Shown here in pieces: positions 1 through 11,704 of a DNA stretch of 64,000 nt. A program made the position numbers and the translations under genes. Position 1 is the first letter of the stretch; each line of letters begins with the position of its first letter. Location: contig NZ_AHIL01000002.1 in assembly GCF_000241525.1 (NCBI RefSeq), positions 310,001-374,000 on the forward strand. Reading direction: 5' to 3'. Source of the stretch: Comamonas testosteroni ATCC 11996 (GTDB lineage Bacteria; Pseudomonadota; Gammaproteobacteria; Burkholderiales; Burkholderiaceae_C). The notes beneath the pieces are model-generated. The model did no database searches. It was not told the origin of the DNA and saw only the letters and a program-made list of their open reading frames with translations.

Positions 1-392
1 ACGCCATTCGCCACTATGAGAGTCTGGGCCTGATTGCCGCCGCCCGGCGCCCCTCCGGCTACCGCGAGTTCGATGACAGCGTGATCCGCGAGCTGCGATT
101 CATCGCCATGTCGCGGCAATGTGGCTTCTCCCTGGCGCAGATCGCCGAAGTGCTGCCGGCCTATCGTCGCAAGACGCTGACGGCGGCCCAGATGATTGCC
201 AGGCTTGAGGAGCGCATTGCCGAACTGGATGCGGAGATTGCCCAGCGGCGCGCACTGCGCAAGCACCTGGTTTCACATATCGCATGGTTTGGCGAGCGCG
301 AGCCGCAGCCAGCCTCGAAGTCAGGATTTCCGCGTGTTCGTGCGCGCGGCAGTGACGAGGCCGGTTTATCCGGTCGGAGCAGGAGGAAGTGA
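1..392 (+). CDS. MerR-family transcriptional regulator, 5' end cut off
   Basis: The open frame enters from the window edge (first whole codon at position 3) and reads IRHYESLGLI then SGYREFDD, the core of the MerR winged helix-turn-helix. It continues with the FSLAQIAEVL stretch and an LEERIAELDAEIAQ coiled coil used for dimerisation. The first residues lie outside the window. The tail after residue ~90 is Arg/Ser-rich and has no cysteine pattern that would indicate a metal sensor, so the inducer cannot be named. Its stop overlaps the start of the thioesterase gene (TGA inside GTGATGA), so the two are probably co-transcribed and translationally coupled. Confidence 0.85.
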   Translation, partial: AIRHYESLGLIAAARRPSGYREFDDSVIRELRFIAMSRQCGFSLAQIAEVLPAYRRKTLTAAQMIARLEERIAELDAEIAQRRALRKHLVSHIAWFGEREPQPASKSGFPRVRARGSDEAGLSGRSRRK

Positions 393-826
393 TGACACCA
401 CAGAACGAGAATTTCGCCCGTGACGTACAGGCCCTGGTGCTTTCCATGCCGGTGGCGCAAATGCTGAAGCTGCGCTTTGAGCGCATGGAGCCAGGCGAGG
501 TCGATCTCTGCCTGCCATACCAGGAAAGCCTGAGCTTCAGACCCGGACAGTTGCAGGCAACGCCGGTCTTTGCCATCGCGGACTTCGCCGCCGTATCGGC
601 CGCAGGGACACTGCTGCCGACCGGCTGGCGCAATGCCACGATCGACTGCAGCATCAAATACCTGGCTCCTGCCGATGGCGAGACATTGCTGGCCCGTGGC
701 CGGGTCATCCAGACCAGCAAGCTGCTGACGGTTGCCAGGGCGGATGTGTTTTCTCGCAAGGCGGGCCGGGAGCTGCTGTGCGCCACCATGCTGGCCACGG
801 CGCGGAACCTGGCGCCTGCACAGTAG
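392..826 (+). CDS. PaaI-family hotdog-fold thioesterase
   Basis: About 144 residues with the layout of small PaaI/YiiD-like acyl-CoA thioesterases: a central helix segment FAIADFAAVSAAG, then beta strands including DCSIKYLAPADG and the closing LLARGRVIQTSKLL. These enzymes hydrolyse acyl- or aryl-CoA thioesters in the cytoplasm; the substrate here is unknown. I chose the ATG at 392, which sits 5 bases after AGGAGG (381-386); an in-frame GTG at 389 is also possible. It overlaps the upstream MerR gene, which suggests the regulator controls it. Confidence 0.8.
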   Translation: MTPQNENFARDVQALVLSMPVAQMLKLRFERMEPGEVDLCLPYQESLSFRPGQLQATPVFAIADFAAVSAAGTLLPTGWRNATIDCSIKYLAPADGETLLARGRVIQTSKLLTVARADVFSRKAGRELLCATMLATARNLAPAQ

Positions 827-947
827 GGGGCCTTTCGGTGCTGTAGCGCCTGAACGGCGGATGCTGGATGCTATCGAGATAGATTTTTCTCCATAGCAGG
901 TCTGTAACCGACCGGGCCAGCGCCTTCAAGGCAAACTACAGCCCATC

Positions 948-1517
948 ATGAAAACCCAGTACTACACCGCCTCCAGCCTGGACGGATTTCTCGCCACCGA
1001 AGACGACTCACTGGACTGGCTGTTTCCGTTGGGCAGCCTGACGCAGTCCAGCTATCCGGGCTTTATTGCGCAGGTCGGCGCGCTGGCCATGGGCTCATCC
1101 ACCTACGAGTGGATGGTCCGCAATGCCGATGCGGTGAAGAAGGAGACCGGCGCGGCCTGGCCTTATGCGCAGCCTGCCTGGGTGTTTTCCAGCCGTCAGC
1201 TGCCGTTGATAGAGGGAGCCGATGTGCGCTTTGTCAGCGGCGATGTGCGGCCCGTGCTGGCAAGCATGAGAGCTGCAGCCGGTGACAAGAACATCTGGAT
1301 CGTGGGCGGCGGTGATCTGGCGGGTCAGTTCCATGACGCGGGGCTGCTCGATGAGGTGATTGTGCAGGTTGGCTCGGCCACTCTGGGCCGTGGCAAGCCT
1401 TTGTTTCCGCGCCGCGTGCTGAGCCCTGTGCTGCAGCTGCAGTCCGTACAGCAGATGGGCGCGGGCATGGCGGAGCTACGCTACACCGTGTGCAAGACGC
1501 AGCTGCCCGCGAATTAA
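948..1517 (+). CDS. Dihydrofolate-reductase-like (RibD C-terminal) family protein
   Basis: A 189-residue protein with the RibD C-terminal/DHFR-like fold: N-terminal YYTASSLDGFLA, the MGSSTYEWM segment, and the nucleotide-binding WIVGGGDLAGQF followed by LLDEVIVQVGSATLGRGKPLF. Members use NADPH, but most of these stand-alone homologues have no proven substrate. It is not the riboflavin enzyme RibD, because the deaminase domain is absent. It stands alone between a thioesterase and a convergent transporter gene whose last codons overlap its own by 4 bases. A role in stress or pterin metabolism would be only a guess. Confidence 0.8.
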   Translation: MKTQYYTASSLDGFLATEDDSLDWLFPLGSLTQSSYPGFIAQVGALAMGSSTYEWMVRNADAVKKETGAAWPYAQPAWVFSSRQLPLIEGADVRFVSGDVRPVLASMRAAAGDKNIWIVGGGDLAGQFHDAGLLDEVIVQVGSATLGRGKPLFPRRVLSPVLQLQSVQQMGAGMAELRYTVCKTQLPAN

Positions 1518-2398
1518 CGGCTGTTTTTGGCAGGCCAGAGCACCGAGGCAATTGCCACCACCATCAGGCAGACAGCAGTCCAGTCCTGCCAGTGCAAGAC
1601 CTCGCCCAGCCACCAGGCGCCCACAAAAACGCCCAGCACCGGAATCATCATCACGCTCAGCGTGGAGGCCACGGGCGGCAGGCTGCGAGCCAGATAGAAC
1701 CACACGGCCTGGGCAAAGCCCAGCACTAGCACACCATTGAAAGCGATCGCAGCCAGAGCGCTCTGGTCGGGCACATGCCATTGCTGGCGCTCGAAAACAA
1801 AGGCCAGCAGAGTCAGCACCACGGTGGTGATGGCCACCATCCACAGCGACAGCGTCATCAGCGGCACCGGCGCCTCGGTGCGGCGCAGCAGCTGCGTGCC
1901 CCAGGCCCAGCCGGCGGCGGCGATCAGCATCAGCATCACGCCCAGGGGCTTGCTGCCCAGAGCGCCAACCTCATGCCACAGCAGCAGCAGCACGCCGGCG
2001 AAGGCCGCTCCCACGCCTGCCCAGGCGCGCGCGCCCAGCCGGTCCTTGAAGAACAGGCTGCCGAACACGGCCGAGAAGATGGGCATGGTGTAGCCCAGAA
2101 TCGCCGCACGCCCGCTGGACAGTGTGGGGATGGCGATGATGATCAGGCAGTGCCAGAGCACCATATTGAACAGCGTGAGCTTGGCCAACTGGCCCCAGTA
2201 GCTGCGCGGTATGGTCAGCGGCAAGCCCCTGCCGACGACAAAGAGGGCCAGAATGGGCAGGCCTATCCACATGCTGACCATGCGAAAGCTCAGGGGCGGG
2301 AAATGCTGCACGCCGAGTTTCATCACCGGCCAGTTCAGGCCCCAGACGATGGTGAGCAAGACGAGAAGAACGAGCTGTTTGGGCGTGAACGAAGGCAT
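1514..2398 (-). CDS. DMT-superfamily (EamA) transporter
   Basis: 294 residues with about ten hydrophobic segments arranged as two EamA repeats. The first begins LVLLVLLTIVWGLNWPVMK and the second starts near GVMLMLIAAAGWAWGTQLL. The motif around GYTMPIFSAVFG is typical of RhaT/YdcZ-type drug/metabolite exporters of the inner membrane. Substrates of this family range from amino acids to aromatic compounds and cannot be read from sequence. The gene converges on the reductase gene with a 4-base overlap at the 3' ends and has no same-strand partner. Confidence 0.85.
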   Translation of the reverse strand: MPSFTPKQLVLLVLLTIVWGLNWPVMKLGVQHFPPLSFRMVSMWIGLPILALFVVGRGLPLTIPRSYWGQLAKLTLFNMVLWHCLIIIAIPTLSSGRAAILGYTMPIFSAVFGSLFFKDRLGARAWAGVGAAFAGVLLLLWHEVGALGSKPLGVMLMLIAAAGWAWGTQLLRRTEAPVPLMTLSLWMVAITTVVLTLLAFVFERQQWHVPDQSALAAIAFNGVLVLGFAQAVWFYLARSLPPVASTLSVMMIPVLGVFVGAWWLGEVLHWQDWTAVCLMVVAIASVLWPAKNSR

Positions 2399-2423
2399 GG
2401 GGGTGGATTATCTCCCCCGGAAT

Positions 2424-2548
2424 GACTTTCTCCCCCTGTGGCGCTTCGCGCCTTCCCCCTCTCTCTACGCGCTGCGCGCTATGGGAGGGGGGCGACAGCC
2501 TCGCTGCGGGCGGCGGGGCCGCCCAGGCCCTTGCTCGCTGTCTCTCTG
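2424..2548. repeat. Interspersed GC-rich repeat, copy A
   Basis: A non-coding stretch with a CCCCCTCTCT box, a GCGCTGCGCGC box, a GGGAGGGG box and a CCTCGCTGCGG...CCCTTGCTCG tail, in that order. The same ordered boxes recur, more or less degraded, at 11705-11850 and 51357-51470. The first half folds on itself (CCCCCTCTCT against GGGAGGGGGG). It lies in the promoter-proximal gap between the DMT transporter and pyrF, where it occupies most of the space. Copies were compared by eye only. Confidence 0.6.
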
Positions 2549-2628
2549 CTGGTGTGTGCCTGGTTTGACGCCTTGCTGCAAAACCTGTGGCAAGGCTTGG
2601 AAGGGGCGAACAATTAAAATCACGCTTT

Positions 2629-3456
2629 ATGACTTTTATCGACATGCTGCGCGACGCGTCCACGCGCAATGACTCCATGCTGTGCGTGGGTCTGGACCCT
2701 GAACCCAGCCGTTTTCCTGGCGCCATGCAGGGCGATGCGTCCAAGATCTACGACTTCTGCGCAGCCATCGTCGATGCCACCCATGATCTGGTCAACAGCT
2801 TCAAGCCCCAGATCGCCTACTTTGCAGCCCACCGCGCCGAGGACCAGCTCGAAAAGCTGATGGAGCACATGCGCCGCGTGGCACCCCATGTGCCCGTGAT
2901 TCTGGATGCCAAGCGTGGCGATATCGGCTCCACTGCCGAGCAATACGCCAAGGAAGCCTTCGAGCGCTATGGTGCCGACGCCGTGACGCTCTCGCCCTTC
3001 ATGGGGTTCGATTCCATCACGCCCTATCTCAAGTACGAGGGCAAGGGAGCTTTTTTGCTGTGCCGTACCTCCAACCCCGGCGGTGACGATCTGCAGGCCC
3101 AGGTCCTGGCCGATGTGCCTGGCAACCCCCATATGTTCGAGCATGTGGCCAAGCTGGCCCAGGGCCCCTGGAACACCAACGGCCAGCTGGGCCTGGTGGT
3201 GGGTGCGACCCGTCCCAACGAGATCGAGCGCGTGCGTGCCGTGGCCCCCACCTTGCCGCTGCTGATTCCCGGCGTGGGTGCACAGGGGGGCGATGCCGTG
3301 GCAACCGTCAAGGCGGCCCGCATCGGCGGCGGACCCATCATCATCAACTCCTCGCGCGCCATTCTGTACGCAGGGCAGGGCGATGACTTTGCCAAGGCTG
3401 CACGCGAAGCCGCCATCGCTACGCGCGCCACGCTGCAGGCTGCAGCCCAGAGCTGA
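2629..3456 (+). CDS. pyrF: Orotidine 5'-phosphate decarboxylase (type 2)
   Basis: Decarboxylates OMP to UMP, the last step of de novo pyrimidine synthesis. At 275 residues it has the length of the longer type-2 PyrF group rather than the ~230-residue enterobacterial form. Catalytic-site signature [16 protein letters not shown] is present, as are LCVGLDPEP near the N terminus and the phosphate-binding [10 protein letters not shown] near the C terminus. I chose ATG 2629, giving [10 protein letters not shown]; an in-frame extension to 2587 is open but adds residues not expected in the family. It is followed at 19 bases by a LysR gene, possibly read through. Confidence 0.96.
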   Translation: MTFIDMLRDASTRNDSMLCVGLDPEPSRFPGAMQGDASKIYDFCAAIVDATHDLVNSFKPQIAYFAAHRAEDQLEKLMEHMRRVAPHVPVILDAKRGDIGSTAEQYAKEAFERYGADAVTLSPFMGFDSITPYLKYEGKGAFLLCRTSNPGGDDLQAQVLADVPGNPHMFEHVAKLAQGPWNTNGQLGLVVGATRPNEIERVRAVAPTLPLLIPGVGAQGGDAVATVKAARIGGGPIIINSSRAILYAGQGDDFAKAAREAAIATRATLQAAAQS

Positions 3457-3475
3457 GCCAGGGTAGGCTCTGGCC

Positions 3476-4384
3476 ATGCAAAGCAAATGGCTGGAAGACT
3501 TCCTGCTTCTGGCTCAGGAGCGCAGCTTCACCCGTGCGGCAGAGCTGCGCCATGTCACCCATCCGGCCTTCGGCCGGCGCATCCGTGCGCTGGAGGAATG
3601 GGCTGGAACGCCGCTGATCGAAGCAGGTGGCGGGCCGGTTCGTCTCACCCCGGCCGGCGAAGCCTTTCGCGACACCGCCGAGCAGATGGTGCGCACACTG
3701 GCCCAGTCGCATGACGAGTTGCAGGCCGTGGCCGGCCGGCAGGCCCATGTGATCACGCTGGCCACGGGGCGTACCCTGGCGCGCACCATCGTGGCCGACT
3801 GGCTGGCACGCTACGGCAGCGTGCTGCAGACAGCGCAGATGCGCATCGTTACCCGCACACTCGACGAAACCGTGCACATGCTGCAGCGCGGCGAGGTCAG
3901 TTTTGCCCTGCTCTATCACCATGCGGCCATTGCCGTGCGGCTGGATGGCCGTCAGTTCAGCTATCTGACGGTGATGAGCGACAAACTGGTGCCCGTGGCG
4001 CGTGCCGATGCCGAAGGCAAGCCCTTGTTTGCACTGGCGCAGGCTCTGCTGCCCGGTGCCAGTCCTGTGCCTTATCTGGCCTTCTCGCACAGCATGGCGC
4101 TGGGGCGACTGGCTGAAGACCACCTGGCCAGCCATCCGCTGTGGCCGCGTCTGCGCCGCTGCATCGAATGCGATTCGGCGGATGCCAATTACGAGTACGT
4201 GCTCAAGGGGCTGGGCGTGGCATGGATGCCCTGGTCCATGGTGCAGCGCGACTGCCAGGACGGTCGTCTGGCGCTGGCCGGGGACGGCAGCCTGGACGTG
4301 CATTTCGATGTGCGGCTTTATCGGCCCAAACGCCGTTTGAGCACCGCTGCGGAGCAGTTCTGGACCGATATCACTGGCCAGTAA
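3476..4384 (+). CDS. LysR-family transcriptional regulator
   Basis: 302 residues with an N-terminal winged HTH (WLEDFLLLAQERSFTRAAE, then AFGRRIRALEEW) and a C-terminal effector domain. The HTH has the unusual HVTHPAFGRRIRALEEW recognition helix shared with the HypT/YjiE-like branch of the family, which can respond to oxidants; whether this one does is unknown. No target is proven, but the next gene in the same direction is a Bug-type receptor, with a three-half-site palindromic element in between. That makes local control of the receptor gene plausible. Confidence 0.88.
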   Translation: MQSKWLEDFLLLAQERSFTRAAELRHVTHPAFGRRIRALEEWAGTPLIEAGGGPVRLTPAGEAFRDTAEQMVRTLAQSHDELQAVAGRQAHVITLATGRTLARTIVADWLARYGSVLQTAQMRIVTRTLDETVHMLQRGEVSFALLYHHAAIAVRLDGRQFSYLTVMSDKLVPVARADAEGKPLFALAQALLPGASPVPYLAFSHSMALGRLAEDHLASHPLWPRLRRCIECDSADANYEYVLKGLGVAWMPWSMVQRDCQDGRLALAGDGSLDVHFDVRLYRPKRRLSTAAEQFWTDITGQ

Positions 4385-4507
4385 ATGAGCAGTCACTCCT
4401 TTTTTGCCTGCGGCCAGACTTGAAGCTGGAAAAACAACAGTGGGTATCGGACTCCTGGCGACATTGCTCTCTCTCGATTTGCTCAAAAACGCATTGATGT
4501 GCTGAAA

Positions 4508-4534
4508 TGGCACGGAAATGTGCCAGATCGGCAC
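4508..4534. promoter_or_regulatory. Candidate operator with three GGCAC half-sites
   Basis: Three alternating half-sites are visible: TGGCAC (4508-4513), GTGCCA (4520-4525) and GGCAC (4530-4534). The first two form an 18-base palindrome of the T-N-A type seen at LysR sites, and the second and third form GTGCC-N5-GGCAC. The element sits 56 bases before the Bug receptor start and 124 bases after the LysR stop. The match to a sigma-54 site is imperfect (GG and GC separated by 11, not 10). Confidence 0.45.
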
Positions 4535-4589
4535 CGAAAGGTTTTCTCCGTATTCGGACAATTGCCTCATACAGATTCGGAATAGTTTC

Positions 4590-5573
4590 ATGCAGAACAC
4601 AAACATCCTCCGCCGTACCGCCATCGCCGCGGGCCTGCTGCTGGGCGCTGCCGTGGCAGTGCCTGCCATCGCCGCCGACAACTATCCCAGCAAGGCCATC
4701 ACCATGGTTGTGGGCTACCCGGCCGGCGGCAGCACCGACCTGGTCGGTCGTCTGGTGGCCGACGGCCTGGCCAAGCACCTGGGCCAGCCCGTGGTGGTGG
4801 AAAACCTGGGCGGTGCTGGTGGCGCCATCGGTGCGCAGAAGGTGGCCAAGGCCCCTGCCGACGGTTACACCATCATGGTGGGCGCCAACAATGAGCTGGC
4901 CATCGCCAGGCTCATCAACAAGGCCGTGAAGTACAACATCGGCGACTTCACTCCCATCGGTCTGGTGGGGTCCCAGCCCATGGTGCTGGTCGCATCGCAT
5001 AAGGCCGGCGTGAAGAACGCGGCCGAGTTCGTGAGCCTGGTGTCCAAGAACCCCGACAAGTTCAGCTACGGCAGCTCCGGCGTGGGTACGGCGCTGCACC
5101 TGGCTGGCGAGCTGGTCAAGGAGCAGGGCAAGCTGCAGATGACCCATGTTCCGTACAAGGGCGTGGCTCCGCTGACCACCGACTTGGTGGGCAACAACAT
5201 CGAGTTCGGCGTGTTCGTGCTGTCCTCGGGCCTGCCCCATATCAAGGCCGGCAAGGTCGTGGCCCTGGGTACGACCGAAGCCAAGCGCTCGGCCATCACC
5301 CCCGATATTCCTGCCCTGTCCGAACTGCCCCAGTTCAAGAACGTGGACATCAACAGCTGGTTTGCACTGATGGCCCCCAAGGGCCTGCCCGCTCCCATCG
5401 CCGCCAAGCTAAAGAAGGCGCTGGAAGAAACCATGGCTTCGCCCGAGTTTCGCAAGAAGATGGAAGAGACCGGCAATGTGGTGGCCGATCCCAAGGTGGA
5501 TGCCGGCAAGTACATCAACACCGAGATTGCCAAGTACGCAAAGATTGTTCAGTTCGCGCATATCGAGAACTGA
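4590..5573 (+). CDS. Bug/TctC-family periplasmic solute receptor
   Basis: 327 residues: a Sec signal peptide (basic ILRR, hydrophobic AAGLLLGAAVAV, cut near AIAA) followed by the mature start NYPSKAITMVVGYPAGGS, which is hallmark Bug-family sequence. Bug receptors bind carboxylates, amides or aromatic acids in the periplasm for tripartite TctABC uptake, or act as orphan sensors; they are greatly expanded in Comamonas and Bordetella. No tctA/tctB is nearby, so this is an orphan receptor and its ligand is unknown. The upstream LysR gene and the palindrome at 4508 are the likely control. Confidence 0.93.
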   Translation: MQNTNILRRTAIAAGLLLGAAVAVPAIAADNYPSKAITMVVGYPAGGSTDLVGRLVADGLAKHLGQPVVVENLGGAGGAIGAQKVAKAPADGYTIMVGANNELAIARLINKAVKYNIGDFTPIGLVGSQPMVLVASHKAGVKNAAEFVSLVSKNPDKFSYGSSGVGTALHLAGELVKEQGKLQMTHVPYKGVAPLTTDLVGNNIEFGVFVLSSGLPHIKAGKVVALGTTEAKRSAITPDIPALSELPQFKNVDINSWFALMAPKGLPAPIAAKLKKALEETMASPEFRKKMEETGNVVADPKVDAGKYINTEIAKYAKIVQFAHIEN

Positions 5574-5615
5574 TCTGACTTTGACTGGCGGCGGCCTGAG
5601 GTCGCCTCGGTTGGG

Positions 5616-5653
5616 AAACGGCTTGTGTCTTTGGGGCGCAGGCCGTTTTTGTT
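5616..5653 (+). terminator. Probable terminator after the Bug receptor gene
   Basis: AAACGGC (5616-5622) pairs with GCCGTTT (5642-5648) across a 19-base loop and is followed by a T-rich run. The long loop makes this a weaker call than the other terminators in the window. Confidence 0.5.
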
Positions 5654-5754
5654 TTTGCGTTTTTTCGGTGTCGTGCTTGATTTGTTGGCAGGGGCCGGGT
5701 TTCGCCTCGGCGGGTGAACTCAAGGCAATGTGAAGAAATTGGCTTCCGACGCTT

Positions 5755-5800
5755 ATCTAGATTGCGGTAGCAGCTATCAATTCTCAAAGAAGCTATCCGG
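5755..5800. repeat. AGCTATCA-type interspersed repeat
   Basis: Contains GTAGCAGCTATCAA (about 5768-5781) and a second AGCTATC shortly after. The AGCTATCA/TGATAGCT core recurs in several other gaps of this window (17901, 18660, 23515, 38950, 40846, 45325, 58660) and inside two genes. I know similar elements from Comamonadaceae genomes, but no copy was aligned by program. Confidence 0.55.
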
Positions 5801-5812
5801 TATTGCCCCTTG

Positions 5813-5935
5813 TGCCCACGCAGGTTGCCCGCAGCGTAGCGGAGGGACGTGGGCAGTAGGGGCCGGCTCTGTGCCTACTTTCTGGCACGCCAGAAAGTAG
5901 GTCGGCTGGCGGGTCGAGCCCCGCCCTCTGAGTGC
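5813..5935. repeat. Palindromic intergenic element with perfect 13-bp inverted repeat
   Basis: A perfect 13-base inverted repeat, CCTACTTTCTGGC (5874-5886) and its complement (5889-5901), is separated by only two bases. To its left TGCCCACG (5813-5820) pairs with CGTGGGCA (5848-5855). Together they form a two-hairpin element in the 431-base gap between the Bug gene and the DauA-like gene. No open frame of note lies here. It looks like a dispersed REP-like element, but no second copy occurs in this window. Confidence 0.55.
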
Positions 5936-6004
5936 CAATCAAGCAAGCCGTAATAATTGAATCAAATCGGCATCAAGCGCAGTCCTAAAAAGCGCAACCA
6001 GCTC

Positions 6005-7177
6005 TCAATTCTGGGGCGCCAGCTGACAACGCGCAGGCGACACCGCCCCCACATTCACCTGCTGCGCGGCCAGCGCCGCATCCAGCGTTTCCCCAAGCAG
6101 CAGATTGCGCGCCAGCAGGCTGTAGCCAGCGGCGCTCTGGATGCCATAGCCGCCTTGGGCGGCGACCCAGAAAAAGCCCGGCACGGGCGTGGGTGAGGCA
6201 TCCCAGCCGATCACCAGCTCGCCATCGGCGACAAAGCTGCGCAGACCGGCCCAGGTATGCGAGGGGCGGCGGATTTCCAGCGTGGTGGCTTCCTCTATGT
6301 GATAGATGCCGGTGGCAATGTCTAACTCTTCGGGCACCACGTCGTGCGGTGCCACGGGGTCTGCATTGGCCGGCGAGCCCAGCAGCTGGCCGGCGTCGGG
6401 CTTGATGTACCAGTTTTCATCGGCGCTGATGATGGCGGGCCAGTGCGTGGCGTCCAAGCCTTCGGGGACAGGGAAGGTGAAGGCACTGCGGCGCTTGGGC
6501 GTGATGCCGATGGGAGCCGCGCCCACCATGGCGGCCACGACATCCACCCAGGCCCCGGCGGCGTTGACGATGACCTTGGCACGAAGGCTCAGTCCCTGGG
6601 GCAGGGCGATATGCCAGCAGTCGTTGACCCGGGTGATGGCCTGGACCTCGGCGTTGCACCACAGGTCGCCGCCGCGCTGGCGCAGGCCGCGGATATAGCC
6701 CTGGTGCAGACCGTGCACGTCGATGTCGCGCGCACCAGTATCGAGAAAGCCGTCCACCAGCACCTCGGTGTCGAGCACGGGAACCAGCGCCTTGAGCTGT
6801 GCGGCGCTCAGGCGCTGGGCATCCGGGGAGTGAATCTGGGCCTCGGAGTAGGCGGCATCCACCAGATCCCGCTGATCGGCCGTGCCCACATAGAGCACGC
6901 CGCGCGGCGTGAGGATGGGGGCTTCGGCAAATCCGGCCGGCGGCGCATCGTAGAAGGCGCGGCTGGCGCGGGTCAGGGCCTGTACCTGGGCAGGACCGTA
7001 ATGCTCTTCAAACAGTGCGGCCGAGCGGCCGGTGGTGTGATAGCCGGGCTGGGATTCGCGCTCCAGCACCAGGACGGAAGGCGGAGTTTCGCCACCCGAC
7101 TGCGCCAATTGCCAGGCGGCGGAGGCTCCGGCCATGCCCGCGCCCACGATGACGAAATCCCAGACATCTTTCTGCAT
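6005..7177 (-). CDS. FAD-dependent amine/amino-acid dehydrogenase, DauA-like
   Basis: 390 residues of the DAO/GlpD family. The N terminus has the dinucleotide fold VGAGMAGASAAW, then ERESQPGYHTTGRSAALF. The C-terminal half has KPDAGQLLGSPANADPV, HTWAGLRSFVADGEL and FFWVAAQGGYGIQ. From memory these segments closely match D-arginine dehydrogenase (DauA) of Pseudomonas, which oxidises D-arginine and other D-amino acids to 2-oxo acids and passes electrons to the respiratory chain. No dauB or arginine regulator is nearby, so the substrate is an inference. It lies 54 bases downstream of uvrA on the same strand and may be co-transcribed with it. Confidence 0.85.
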   Translation of the reverse strand: MQKDVWDFVIVGAGMAGASAAWQLAQSGGETPPSVLVLERESQPGYHTTGRSAALFEEHYGPAQVQALTRASRAFYDAPPAGFAEAPILTPRGVLYVGTADQRDLVDAAYSEAQIHSPDAQRLSAAQLKALVPVLDTEVLVDGFLDTGARDIDVHGLHQGYIRGLRQRGGDLWCNAEVQAITRVNDCWHIALPQGLSLRAKVIVNAAGAWVDVVAAMVGAAPIGITPKRRSAFTFPVPEGLDATHWPAIISADENWYIKPDAGQLLGSPANADPVAPHDVVPEELDIATGIYHIEEATTLEIRRPSHTWAGLRSFVADGELVIGWDASPTPVPGFFWVAAQGGYGIQSAAGYSLLARNLLLGETLDAALAAQQVNVGAVSPARCQLAPQN

Positions 7178-7231
7178 TGCTTCTCTCCTCTGTGTCGCCG
7201 GTCATGGTCCTGCATGGCTGGCTGCGTTTGG

Positions 7232-10300
<3,069 letters not shown>

Positions 10301-10463
10301 GGGCGCTCCAGACGGGGAAAACTCTCCATGATAGTCAGACGGGCTTGTGCGTGACTAGATGATCCAGGTTCACGGACAATCTACGGTTTTATTTCCTCTC
10401 TTTTGCCCGGCAGTGATTTAGTTAACCTGGGCATAAGACTTTGACTCTTGGCAAAATCTGAGC

Positions 10464-11699
10464 GTGAAAAAAATCATTACCTCCCCCAGCGCGGGCACGC
10501 AGGGCACGGACAAATCCTCCACCACCATGACCTCCCAGGAACGCCGCTCCAGCGGCGCCCTGGCGCTGATCTTTGCGCTGCGCATGCTGGGCCTGTTCCT
10601 GGTGCTGCCCGTCTTCATGCTGGAGGCACGCAAATACCCGGGCGGTGACGACCCGGCCATGATCGGCCTGGCCATGGGTCTGTATGGCCTGACCCAGGCC
10701 CTGTTCCAGCTGCCCATCGGCCTGGCTTCCGACCGTATCGGCCGCAAGCGTGTCATCGTCGCCGGCCTGCTGGTGTTTGCGGCGGGCAGCCTGATTGCGG
10801 CCATGGCCGATTCGCTGACCGGTCTGATGGCCGGACGTGCCATTCAGGGCGCAGGCGCCGTGTCTGCCGCGGTCACGGCCTTGCTGGCCGATCTGACGCG
10901 CGATGGCGTGCGTACCAAGGCCATGGCCCTGGTGGGCGGCAGCATTGGGCTGATGTTTGCGCTGGCGCTGGTGCTGGCGCCGCTGCTCAACGCCTGGATC
11001 GGGCTGTCCGGCATCTTCGGCCTGACCTGCGCGCTGGCGCTGGCCGGCATTGCCGTGGTGCTGTGGGTGGTGCCGCCCGAGCCCAGGCAGCATGCCGATG
11101 CGCCCAAGGGCCGGTTCAGCGAGCTGCTGGGCCAGTCCGATCTGCTGCGCCTGAATTTTGGCGTCTTCATTCTGCATACCGTGCAGATGTCCATGTGGGT
11201 GGCCGTGCCGGCCATGCTGGTGCAGGCCGGTCTGGCCAAGGAGCAGCACTGGCATATCTATCTGCCGGCCGTGCTGCTGTCCTTTGTGGCCATGGGCCTG
11301 CTGTTCTCCATGGAGCGCAAGGGCAGGCTGCGCACAGCCTTGCTGGGGGCCATCGGTCTGGTACTGGTCGTGCAGATCGGTCTGGGCATGTTGGCCGCCA
11401 GCGGCACTATTCCTACGGTCTGGTGCATGGCGCTGCTGATGTTTCTGTTTTTCTGCGGCTTCAATGCTCTTGAGGCCACCCAGCCAAGTCTGGTCTCGCG
11501 CATGGCGCCGGCGCCGCTGCGCGGTGCGGCCTTGGGGGCCTATAACACGCTGCAGTCACTGGGGCTGTTTGCCGGCGGCGCTGTCGGTGGTGCAGTCGCC
11601 AAATTTGCGGGCGTGCCGGGCTTGTTCATCATGACGGCTGTGCTGGTTGCCCTGTGGCTGGTCGTGACCTGGCCGCTGCGCCCTGTGGGGCGCCACTGA
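10464..11699 (+). CDS. MFS transporter, YajR-like
   Basis: About 411 residues with twelve predicted membrane helices. The hydrophobic part begins at ALALIFALRMLGLFLVLPVF, and the loop 2-3 signature GLASDRIGRKRVIV is the classic MFS motif A. YajR-like proteins are inner-membrane exporters of unknown physiological substrate; the soluble C-terminal domain of E. coli YajR is absent here. The position between uvrA and ssb matches an order I recall from many proteobacteria. The ATG at 10464 gives a 21-residue Ser/Thr-rich leader; ATG 10527 (MTSQERRSS) is an equally good start. Confidence 0.88.
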   Translation: MKKIITSPSAGTQGTDKSSTTMTSQERRSSGALALIFALRMLGLFLVLPVFMLEARKYPGGDDPAMIGLAMGLYGLTQALFQLPIGLASDRIGRKRVIVAGLLVFAAGSLIAAMADSLTGLMAGRAIQGAGAVSAAVTALLADLTRDGVRTKAMALVGGSIGLMFALALVLAPLLNAWIGLSGIFGLTCALALAGIAVVLWVVPPEPRQHADAPKGRFSELLGQSDLLRLNFGVFILHTVQMSMWVAVPAMLVQAGLAKEQHWHIYLPAVLLSFVAMGLLFSMERKGRLRTALLGAIGLVLVVQIGLGMLAASGTIPTVWCMALLMFLFFCGFNALEATQPSLVSRMAPAPLRGAALGAYNTLQSLGLFAGGAVGGAVAKFAGVPGLFIMTAVLVALWLVVTWPLRPVGRH

Positions 11700-11704
11700 C
11701 TTAG

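Noticed and set aside
10301..10463. LexA (SOS) box in front of uvrA
   Set aside because: No CTG-N10-CAG palindrome was found in the gap.
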